NCBI GenBank assembly: GCA_028532985.1
Contig: JANCIK010000009.1
Span: 930,001-994,000 of the forward strand
Direction: 5' to 3'
Length of the DNA stretch: 64,000 nucleotides
DNA from: Stropharia rugosoannulata
Taxonomy: Eukaryota; Basidiomycota; Agaricomycetes; Agaricales; Strophariaceae
Part shown: in pieces, positions 37,854 through 51,400 of the stretch
Layout of the letters: each line of letters starts with the position of its first letter
Numbering within the stretch: position 1 is the first letter of the stretch
Notes under the pieces: generated by a model
Seen by the model: only the letters and a program-made list of their open reading frames with translations
Told to the model about the DNA's origin: nothing
The model's database searches: none
Translations under genes and position numbers: made by a program

Positions 37854-38306
37854 GCTTATACCATTCGTTACTTAACACGATTTTACCCATGCCAATTCCA
37901 GTGTATAAATAGTGGAGAATATGATCGGGAGATTGTCAGGAACATAAGATACACCGTCCAGATTGCAATTGATACTCGATTGTATACTTCTATGGATTTG
38001 TCTCCTCTCTTTTAAGGGCTTGAAGTCAACTTTCTCTATTATTTTGCTCGGGCCCGTCTGATATGTGCTCTTGATGTGCTCTGTTCCGCGTCTGACATAT
38101 ACTGATTGGGCGGCGTGGGAACATCTCGCCAGGGGGCAGCAAGATTTGGAAAGCCAATACTGCGCCCTCCTCCGTTCTTGTGCCGTTAAGAGCATCGCGC
38201 TCTCTATATCCAACGTAGCTCCACCTCTTACTACATACGCCAGCTGGCACTCTTCAGCGCGAAATACAACCTTCTGTAAAACCACCATCAACATAAGTCT
38301 CCAACG
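37854..38306. promoter_or_regulatory. Intergenic region TBCD / V-ATPase subunit B
   Basis: 453 bp between tandem genes. A long minus-strand open frame (37872-38483) crosses it and the first V-ATPase exons; no domain supports it. The region should hold the TBCD 3' UTR and the V-ATPase promoter. Confidence 0.5.
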
Positions 38307-40730
<2,424 letters not shown>

Positions 40731-43700
40731 GCGACGTGACGCGCTGGCTGTGGTGATAATGATATGGAATGGTGCAGATGGAATGGCAAGTAGCATCAAT
40801 GGAGACGCAATGTCCGTCGCGCCGGACAATAGTTGGTGCTTAGTGCTGGGTATGGTATGGTGTGGTATGAACACGAATATGGACATGCAACAATTCTGGA
40901 TTTCATATTCCCAAACATTCCCGTCATATCGTATTCATGTTCAGCTTCATGGGATCTAACAAAGGTGAAACTGTGCTGAGTGCTTCCTGGAACCATTGCT
41001 CCTATCTAGCCTGCGTCGTAAGGTTAGTTCGCAAACTATTTTGAAGCACAGGACGGAAATAGACGTGCTTTGATAATTACATTTTGGGTAACAACTAATT
41101 ATTGAAGTACATAGTGCATACGGCCTACTATCTATAACGGCTGCGTCGCGGGTATGTTCTCTGGCGTTCATCTCCGAACTAGTACTACCTTCAGCCTTGG
41201 CTTTATGCTGTGGCACATTTGCTGTGTTCACTAGCACTTCTGCAATGCGACGGGCGCGTAATCGGCGGTCCTACTAGCACTCTGGGCCTTCTTTAATATC
41301 AATTGCCTACAAGTTGCTGAGCGCTGAATGACCTTCGATGCGCTCATATCCCCATGACTGATGGAAAGTGTTATTCAGCGAGCGCTGTGTAGTGGGGCTG
41401 GTAGTGCACTCTTCATCAGTGTCAACCTGTTCATATTTGCGAGTATGTATGTAAATGCACGGAAACAAATGATATATATCAAGTACTAGGCGACTAGGGT
41501 AACATGAGAAACGTACAATGAGTGGCAGTGGGCATTGTTGATCAATTGCTGAAACATTCATTCTTCCAGCCGTGTGTGAGTAAGAAACAAATATTACATA
41601 CGTGCCTACTGTGCATCTCGTCATTCGTATAGGAGAGGACCAGACCGGATAAGTCTGGTGTCAGTATTCCGGTATGGAAATCTGCACTTGTGTGCCACGG
41701 CAATAATAATTATTCATACATACATACCAATTCATTGCAAAACTTTTTTTTTTCGCAGCCGAGAAATTAAGCCCCTTTCGCTAAAACTATATGCGATAAC
41801 ATACGAAACGAGCATCTTAGCTGACACCTGCTGTAGCCCATCATGAGCCGTATCCCAGGAAAGCGTCGTTAGTAATCTAGGCACGAAGAATGAGTATGTG
41901 TTTCTTGAGCGCAAAAATGAGCAAGTATTAACAAGCTACGGATATGAAATGAATGAAGTGGTTCATTTAGTGGCTCAGCTTCAGTTAAACGAAGCTTATA
42001 GGCCCATCTTGCTGGGCTAACGGGCCCAATGCTAGTATTTGGCAGTCTTCCATATGAAAGCACTATAATAATGTTGTAGTAGGATGACACTATGAAATGA
42101 GCCAGAATGAAAGACTCGGGCATGAGTAATAGCTGCCTAAACAGATACAGTGGGTCGAGCTAGCAGAGCTTCGACTGGCATACCGGAGCTGGGCTCTATT
42201 TATGTGAACGAGGAATGTTAAGGCGGAAAGTTGGCGGAAAGTCAGTGGAAATTACCCCACTAGCAGGCTTACCCCGGTTGGAAGGTGGCAAACGGGGATG
42301 TCGGCCCGGTAAAGGCAGTTAGAACGTACCTTCTTGGCCATTTACTGGCGGTACTAGGCTGACAGGGTGTTCTTCTTAGTCTCGACATAGGTGGAGGTAG
42401 CGAACAGTGTCTGTGATAAGAGTTAGCTTCGAGTTCGGATGGCTGCCGGTGGGCGTCTGGAATCCCTGCACACAAATAGGCGCCCGCGTCGAGGCGCCGC
42501 CGGACCGGCTGTCCGCGGGCTGCTATCCTAAAGAACGCACGCTAGAGGCTTCGGGATGAGCGTTGTTCTGATGACCAGGTAATATTAGCTCTAATGAAGC
42601 TCTGGGGGCAACATGACACCTTCATTTCACAACGGCCACCATAGCGTGTCTAATTTATCGCGTCGAAGGCGGCTGCGCAGGGGGGGTGCATAATTATCCG
42701 TGCCAAGTTGTGCTGCTACACCTTCTCGGAAGGGTTGTTTTTACTATCGCCGCTCCATTAGTGTCGTCGAAAAATTGCTACGCGCAAAGTCCGAGCGAGT
42801 GTGAGTATTTGGGCTCCATTTGTCGTGTGGGTGTGGAGTGCTCTCTGGACAGGCTGACGGGTTGGAAGGGGGTAATGCATGTTCCTGCACATGCGCATGC
42901 GCATCGTAAGTCACAGCGAACCGAAGGCGGATTGAAATTTTTGGATTGGTTTGATTGCTACCCAGCCGCGCTGTGTGCATAGAAGCACAGGGACGCGGCG
43001 ACGAGAGCCCATCTGCGCGCTTCATTTCATTCCAACACACTACTACTAGTACTACTAGTCATTCTCGCTCGGTAATACTAATCTGTAGTAATGTGCATAG
43101 CAGCAGTTCATTTTACCACGCACACTTATCATGGAAGGTGAGGGGAGAAGTCCAGTGCAGTATTAAGCGCGCCTCCAGCCGCCTTCACGCCCCGGGTGCA
43201 CGCTGGGGTCGCAGATTTGTTCTCGAGGGGCGGCTTCCCGTCATGGAGGTGTCCCGTTTTGGATATACTCGTACCCACCTCCACCACTAACCCCACAGCG
43301 CGCAGAATTAAGCGGGTTACGACATCGCTCCCTGCTCTCTGTCCGATGCTCTGTCGTTTGAGATATCTGTTCCCCAGGCGCGTCACGGCAGCACAGCGCA
43401 GCCGCATTTCATCGATCACGAACGGTTTGGTCATCTGCAGAGAACTACAGTATATAATACAGCGTGCGCTCGCGCGGTCATCTCCGGTCTCCCGGCGTGA
43501 CGACACTCACCTTTAGGAAGCAGGCACTGTGAGGCCCGTAAATACCTACATTACACGGTGATGTGACACGCCCGCTGGCGGCCACGTATCGGACGGCGGG
43601 GAGGTGAGCGTAAGATTACGGGTATACAATTCAAATTGCAATTTGCGTGAAATGAACTTGAGACTATGTATATCCATATAAAACACATACGGTGCGCCAT

Positions 43701-45611
43701 CGTGGGTAAGTGCCGCTGTTATGAAGCCGCGTATGTATGAGATATGAAGGCTGAGGGTGGGTGACAGGTTAATGAACGCGCATCCGCATCCCCATCGGGC
43801 CGCCGACGTGCACCTGCCTAGCCTGTTTGGGCGTATGGCGTGTCGGGACCGGTGATAGATGCTGCACCAGTTAGGCAGGTCGGGGTTGGCTAGTGGGCGC
43901 ACGCGCACGCTCTCCCCCGGTTGGCGCGCGCCGGGCGGGCACAAGCAGGGGTGCGAGTCTGCCCTCCTTGCGACAGTGCGACGCCGTCGCGGGGATGGCG
44001 CGGCGCGGTGCGGCGTTGCGTTGCGGGACGTTTTCGGTTTTCGGTTTTCATTTCATTTCACTTTAGCTGGCTTATCTCATTTTTTTTCTCTTTCACAGCG
44101 CACTTTTGCTCTACTATGCTCTGCTCTGCTCTGGTATGCAACCCCCCTACGGGCTCCCTCCCGCACAGCGTGGGCTTCGAAGGCTGGCCCGGGTTTTAAT
44201 TTGGGTTATGTAGAACAGTCCGTGATATACTCTATGTATCGTGCCACTGCTGGGACTTTGTAATCGTTGCTTTCAGTTTGGGTTTTAATATTTCATTTCG
44301 TTCTCAGGGTCCAGTCCAGGATGTGGCTGAGGTGAACCGTTCAGCCCGCGCTCCCGTGTGCATGCATGCATGCATGCGTGCGTGGGTGCGATGCGGAGTG
44401 ACACTTACGCCAGTGATATATATTTACGCCAGCGATACTTACTATTAGTGTGTGAGTTCTCATTATGGGGTGCCACTGAAGGACAGGTTGGCTGGGCGTT
44501 CGGTACCGGGGCGCTGGCACTGCGGCGAGGTGGGGTATTAATTTGCGTTTGTTGCCCTCGTTGCATTGTGTTGCTGATGGTGCTGGATCGGAGTCTTGCA
44601 GGAGTGGGGTAGGCTGAGCTGAGCTGAGCTGGCGCAGCGATGATATGCTAATTAAGAACGGGGGTCTGTGGTGTATAGAGTGTGGAATCAGATGTGAACG
44701 ACAGACTATCAACTGTGTGCGACAGTTTAGTTACAATGACACTGGTGGCAGTTAATACTAATGCAGACAAAATATAGCACACACACTTGTGTAGTGTAGT
44801 ATTAAGGATACCGTACATGTACCCTTGATTGCAGCACCCCGCTGACACCGACGCTGATGTCGATGAAGCAGATCGCTCGCGCGGATGTAGTGCCACCGTC
44901 AAGCTCCACATGTTACTTTACATGTACGAAAAATGCTAAGCTATCTGTTAGAGTTGATGCTCGTGTGCATGCGTATGTGTCAAGTACCGTGATTCAGACA
45001 CTGCTACATTTCTTGTGGCAGATGCAGTAGATTTATTCATTATATATGCAAAATGTATCTGTTCATGTATCTAAGCGTCGAGTATAGTAAAGCCGCCCAT
45101 CCGTCCAGGCTGGTTGGATCCCGCCCCTCCATCACGCTCATCACTGACTGGAATGATCTCGTATGCATGGGCGTACCATGCGAGGGGACCTGCGGAAAAT
45201 AATCAATGCTTGATTGTCCAGTATCCCACTGACAGTGCTAACTTCAGTAGTAATAAGATGGATGGATGTACTACTACCCACACCACTCAGGAACAGGACT
45301 CAGGAGTAATGCTGGTAGCAACGCCACCCACGCCCACACCCACACCCACGCGCTGTCAGTGCAAAAGCTTGTTTAATGCACCCGGGACACCTATCACGCT
45401 CGCGCGCGCGCGCATGCCACCACCCGAATTAAATGCTACCAGAAAGTCTGATTGTTCACTCATCCACTGTTTAAATCATTGATTCATTCTCAAGCTGCGT
45501 TGTCTTCTCACCTCACTTACACAGTACACTACAATTTAGCAATGTCCATGTCCATGTCCACGCGTAGACAGCCAAATCCATCGCGTTTATGATATTAAGT
45601 ATGGAGTAAGT

Positions 45612-45645
45612 ATAAGTAAAGCCCCAGAATAAGTAAAGCCCCAGA
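45612..45645. repeat. 17-nt perfect tandem duplication
   Basis: Two adjacent identical copies (45612-45628 and 45629-45645) of a unit containing AAGTAAAGCCCCAGA, inside the gene-free stretch. Confidence 0.75.
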
Positions 45646-46748
45646 TGCGCTCTGGGCGCCGGGCCCTGGCAGCGGGCGTGGCAAAGCGTGGTGTGGCGTG
45701 GCGTGGCACCGCGCGATTAAATCCCAACACGGTCCAGCGTTGAATCTGATGCAGACGCTTCAAAATACGTGATCAACCCGTTTGAACACCTATGCCCACC
45801 CAGTTACACAAGTAATCTCAAATAGTACACTGGTGGTGGAAGTAGCTGCGGCACAGAAAAGACTCACAGACTTGGCGTCTGCTTGTAAATGCATGTGATG
45901 CAGACTCTGCCCTCAGCGCTCGGCGGGCGTGGCGTGGCACCGCCGTCTCGGACCAATCTATCTAGTGTGATTTGATAGTAGGTGAACGAGAGGCCGAATC
46001 ACAATCCACAATCCACAATCCACATCCGCATCCCTTCTGAATTATTTTCGCTCTGCCGCCGCCTCTAACGTGATCACTGCAATTGCAATTGCAATATGAT
46101 ACTGCGCTATTTAAAAAATGATACTGCATCATTAAAAAAAAGTTAGGTAGTACCTTGGATATCATACCCTATTAGCCTACCGATACATCATCGTCTGTTC
46201 TTCAAATATAGGTATACTAGTGCCCATGCCCATTCCCATGCCCATGACTAAGCCCGAGCTCGATATTCAACCAGGACTCTTGTATTTTTCTTCTTCCTCT
46301 TCTTTTTTTTTAAAAAAAAGGTTAAAGTAAGTTTAATATAATATATATCTCAAGTGGTTGTACAGCCTCGACGGTCTGGATGAGTACTTGAGTACTTTAG
46401 TTTGAGTTTAAGTTTGATTGGCGAGTCGAGTCGGGACTCATGGTCAGTCAGTCAGGGAAGGTGAAGTAAGTTCAAGCCTCGTTTGTCGACTTACGCCCAT
46501 ATCCAAATCCAAGCTTCAAGCCATTCAAACTCGCAAACTTGCAAACTCGCAAAAAAGGACCACGCTGCCGCCGCCGCCGCATACTAACTTACACAGGACA
46601 CTCTCCGTGACTTGGGTTGCTTACTCAATTAGGTAGGTACTTAGGTAGGTACTTGGTTAGTGCTAGGTACTTGGTTAGTTAGGTACTTATGTACTTGCCG
46701 ACAGGGCAGCCGCAGCCCGCAGGCGACATCACTAGTTCACTGGCAGAA

Positions 46749-46870
46749 AGGGGCTGCACTGGAGGGAGATCAGGAATGGGGCGCTGGAGGACTATCAGGA
46801 AAGGGGCGCTGGGGGGAGATCAGAAAAGGGCAGGAAAGGACAGGGCACTGGAGGAAGGATCACAAAAGGC
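46749..46870. repeat. Imperfect minisatellite of about 25-nt units
   Basis: About four imperfect units, each built on GGGGCGCTGGAGG followed by a GATCAGGAAA-like part. The purine-rich strand is the plus strand. The last unit is longer and more diverged. An open frame across it only reflects the repeat. Confidence 0.6.
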
Positions 46871-48418
46871 CCGCAGGGCAGGACAGGACAGGGAAGTATG
46901 TGATTCAAGCAGGGTAGAGTAATAGTAATAAAGCAGGGTAGAGTAATAAGTAGAGCGGGGAGTACCTACCTACCTACCTAGCCTTGTTCGGGATGATTAA
47001 AGGGCATACATACATGTTTACTTATGCGGCAAGTAGGAGATGGTTACTTATGTGGTAAGTAGTCTAAGTGTGGTAAGTAGTCTAAGTAAACCCGACGCTT
47101 TGATTTGTTGTTATGTACTAGTACTTCATTAACATTACGCGTGCGTGCGTGGACATGGACATGGACACGATGTGCATGTGTGCATGTGTGCACGCGTGCG
47201 GTGCGGTGCGGGATTATGAAGATGCTAAGTACTTGATGGCGGTATGGATCATGGCGGTATGGATCATGGATGGCGGACAGCGTGTGTATTTATACGTGTG
47301 TGGATTGTCATGCGTGGTATCCTGCCTTATGTGGTACTACAGCAGTACATAGCAGCACTGCTTGGTCTCGTTGTGGGTATGTACTCTATGTAGAGTAGTT
47401 CTAAGCACATAGAGTTGGGCCGTTTCGCGACGTATTGCCGAGAATCGTGCGCCCCTCCGTGCCGCCTCCGTGCCGGTCCCGATGCCGGTGCCGGTGTCAT
47501 GGTGAACATACCATACCATAGCATACCGTACTATAACTGGATCTTATGTAGGTGAAGTGTAGCGGTGTGGAGTGAGTACTAGTGAGTACTTACACGGTCA
47601 CATAAGCAAGCAAGCAAGCTCAGTGTGGTGTCGTGTGCCGCGGGAGGGCTCGAGGGGTGGCTGGAGGGACTGAGGGAGCAGGCCTCGTGCCACGAGGTAG
47701 CGCGCTGCGCCGCGCGAGGGGCGGTCGACGGTCGTACGCCGCGCATCTCCGCTGGGAGATCTGGCTCGTTCGTTCGCTCGGTTGGTTGGTGGTTGGTTAG
47801 TCACGTTATTAGTTGGTTGGTTGGTTGGTTGTCGGTTAGTGGTTGGTCAGGTTGTCTGGATGCGGATGCGGGTGCGGGTGCGGGAGAGGATCTGAGATCT
47901 GCAGCCGGCGTGGGTACATACGTGGGTGGGTGGGCGTGCGTATCATAAGCCATAAGCCATAAGCCATAAGCAAGCCATAAGCCATCACAGGCAGGGCGTA
48001 TCACATCATCACATCGCGCGGGGGATCTCACGTTCAGGTTTGCGTTTGCGGTTCAGTTCCCTACATAGTTCCAGTGCTCGTGGTCGTGGTCGTGGTTGGC
48101 AGGTAGACCTGGTCTGAGCGAGCGAACGAGCGCTTGCCGGATGTGGTGCGGTCGTTAGTCATCCCACCTACAGTGAGTTAATTAGTTAGTAGCTGGCAGG
48201 GCAGGGCAGGGCAGGGGAGGGCACGCGCGGACGGGCAGAGGGAGATAGATAGCCAGATATGGACAAGTTACCCACGGGCATTTGGGTGGTACGGATCGGG
48301 GGGAAGGGATCTGGTAGAATTTAGTATATACATTACATATGGGGGATTTATGCGCGACATACATACATGCATACATACACACAACATAAATTGCAACCAA
48401 CCGACCGACCGACATACA

Positions 48419-48426
48419 TATATAAG
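48419..48426 (+). promoter_or_regulatory. TATA box of the TCP11/SOK1-type gene
   Basis: TATATAAG, 46 nt before the proposed start codon and followed by a C-rich stretch. It supports a start at 48472 rather than the further upstream Met at 48367. Confidence 0.55.
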
Positions 48427-48471
48427 CTACACCCCACACCCCCTTTGCCCGCTTTCCCTTCCCAACCCCCA

Positions 48472-51400
48472 ATGCACCACCTTACACCTAACCCTCGTAA
48501 GCGCAAGGCCGCATCGCCCCATACCCATCCCCATACCCATGCTCATGCTCATGCTAACCCGCATACGCACCCCGTCGTCGCCCACCCTCATCCTCATCCT
48601 CACGCCCACTCCCATGCCCGCGCGTACTCCCATTCACACTCGCAGCCCCACCCAGACAGCGACACCGATGCCCGACCAGCACCACCACCGTCGCCGCCAT
48701 CGCACGCCACACCCTCAGCACCGTTGACGGCACCCTCTGCAGCGTCAGCGTCACTCCCACAGGGCCTAGGCCTGGGCCTGACACCACCACCACCGCCGCC
48801 GCCGCCGTCTGCACTGTCCCATTCCGCACCTGTACCTGCACCAGCGCATGCACCTGCGCAAGCGGCTCCGGCTCCGGCACCCCCGGGCCCGACACCGGCG
48901 AAGCGCCCGCGCATCGAGATCGACACCCGCGCGCTGGGTTTGGGTTTGGGTTCGTCTTCGTCTTCGACGTCCGCTTCGACTTCGACTTCGCCGCCCGCGC
49001 ACGCAGGGCTCAATGGCGGCAGTACTACTACTACTAGCGGTCGGGCTCGCACCACCGGAGGAGGCAAACGGTACCCGAGGCCTGCGCGCCGGACGGCGGT
49101 GCGCGCTGCGAGTGCGAGGCGGGAGGTAGGGAGGGATGAGAAGGGAGGGGTGGGAGGGATGATGGAGGTGGACGGTGTAGAGACCGACTCTCGTCCACTG
49201 AACATGAACATGAACGTGAACGACCGCGCTCAGGCTCAATTCCGACATACTAGCCCACGTTTGCAATCGACCAACCATTTCCAAAACGCTAACGTCAACG
49301 TCAACGCTAACACCACGCCCACCACCACCACCAATGCCCATACCCATACCCATACCCATACAACCGCCGTCCCAGCCCCTCCGCGCCCCTCGCGCATCCC
49401 GGACTCAGTCCTCCAGCGCGTTCTTGCCTCGGCGCACATCCCGCCCGCCCAGCCGCCTATCACGCGCCACACCCTGCGCGAACTCGATCTCGGAGTGATA
49501 CTCCAGAACCCTGTTATCCGTGCGTCCCTTTTCCTTCCTCTTTTTTTTTCCTTTTTCCTTTCCCCTCTCTTCCTTCCTCTCTCTTCCTCCCTCTCTCTTC
49601 CTCCTTCCTTCCTCTTCTCTACCAAAAAGCCCTTCTATCATAAAGCTCTCTAACAAAAAAAAAACTAACCCACCCCCCTACTTCCAGGCCACGACCTCCT
49701 CTTCGACCCGAACCTACAACTGCGCCCGCGCCGCGCACGCGCGGCGGCCGAGCATTATTGGGCTGCTGTGGCGCGCGAGGCTGCTTCGGGGTGTACTTGT
49801 GTTACTGTCGATGCGCGTGGGAGGAGGAGGGAGACGGTGTGTGTTTGTGCGGTTGAGGTTGGGGATGGGGTGGAGGGTGGTGCTGGGTTGGGTGGTGCGG
49901 TGGGTGGTGCGGGTGTGGGTGGTGATGGGGTTGAGGGTGGTGAGGCTGAGGCTGAGGGTGCGGTGGGTGGGAGAGAGGAGGGTAGGGTTGGTGGTGCGGG
50001 CAAGGCTGAGGCTGAGGCTGAGGGCGATGCAGGGATGGAGGAGGGTGAAAGTGCGAGGCAGGAGGAGAGGTACGTCCCGCCCATCCTGCCCGCGCCGCCG
50101 TGCAGGTGCCAGCGGACCGCGACGGCCGTGGTGTGTGTGTCCCCCGCTCCTGCTCCTTCCACCACTACCGCTTCTCCTTCCACCACCGCTTCTAGTCCGG
50201 CGACGTCGTCCACTATGCGATCCAGCTCGGCGACGTCTGCGACTTCTCCCATCTCGCCTATCGTGGCGGCGCCTATGTCGTCTTCGCATTCGTCGTCTTC
50301 GCATTCGACTTCATCCCCAATTACCTCCTCCACTGCCGCGTCCACTACAGCGTCAGCAGCAGCAGCATCTGCCTCCTCACAACCATCATCAACATCAATA
50401 GAACACGACGACGACACCGACGCGCTATACACCGTCCGCTCGCCCGCGCGCCTCCCAGCACTGCTCGCCGAGCTCCGTGCGGTTCTATTGCTTGTCGTAC
50501 AGCCGCTGCGCAGGCCTGAGGGCGAGGGTGAGGGGGTGGAGAAGGAGAAGGATACTCCTAGCACTAGCAATAGCACTACTTCCGCCAGCACAAGCACCAC
50601 CACCACCTCCTCTACGACTCCGTCCTCCTCTACGACGTCCTCCTCTACGACTCAACCGACCCAGCCTAACACCACGACCTCATCTACAACCCAACCCCAA
50701 CCAACCCTCTCCGCACTCGCCGCGCTCGTCGACCCCGTCGCGCTCTACACCGCCGTACGCGCCGGCTGGCCTGCCCGCGCGCGGCATAGACGGCACCCTG
50801 CGCACGCACCGCCGCACGACGCCGGAATTTTAGGGGTTCCAGGCGTTCCAGTGGTTCCAGTTCCAGGGGGGATGTGCGCGTGCGCGTGTGCGCCGTGTCC
50901 GTTTGAGTGTGGGGTTGTGTATCCCCATTCTTGGGCGGGCTACGTTCGTGGGTCGAACCACCCTTCCGCCCACCCTTCCGCCCACGCCCACGCCCCCCAC
51001 GCACCCGCCCCCACCCCCCGCGCGGCCCAGCTCTTCGCGCAACTCGGCGCCACGCTACGTGAACACTGTGCGCCGATGCGCGACGCGCGGGTAGACGCGA
51101 TGGTGCGCGCGGCTGCGCACCCTGGTCCACGCGCGTTCGCGGCGGTGAGGATGTGTGTGGAGTTGTTGGAGGTTATGAAGTTGGTGAGTACTTTTTGTGG
51201 TTTTTTTTTTTTTCGTTCTTTTTCTTTATTTTTCATCTTTGGTTCTCCCGATGAGGACGAGTCTGTCTCTCCTCCCGGACCTTCTGGGCATTTTACCTGG
51301 TTGGTTTCGCGTTCTGATTTGCGTTCTCGTTCTCATTCTCACTCCCGTTCGCGTTCGCGTTCTCATTCCCATTCGCATTCCCGTTCCCATTTCCATTCCC

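Larger units (their letters stand above)
40731..48471. repeat. 7.7-kb gene-free stretch dense in micro- and minisatellites
   Basis: No coding gene could be supported. Simple repeats recur through it: GCAT-type (44361-44384), GAGCT (44613-44632), GTCCAT (45543-45561), a 17-nt perfect tandem duplication (45612-45645), CACAATC (45999-46024), ATTGCA (46079-46095), T9A8 (46303-46319), TAGGTACTTGGTTAGT-like units (46631-46688), a 25-nt minisatellite (46749-46870), ACCT (46964-46980), GGTT (about 47780-47830), CATAAGC (about 47945-47985), GGGCA (48195-48218), and CATA and CCGA runs (about 48358-48425). GC content swings sharply. Open frames on both strands are mostly short and low-complexity. It ends at the TCP11/SOK1-type gene, for which it may supply regulatory DNA. 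Confidence 0.7.

Noticed and set aside
45540..48430. Short tandem repeats considered as a CRISPR-like array
   Set aside because: Units are 4-25 nt without regular unique spacers, and the sequence is eukaryotic.
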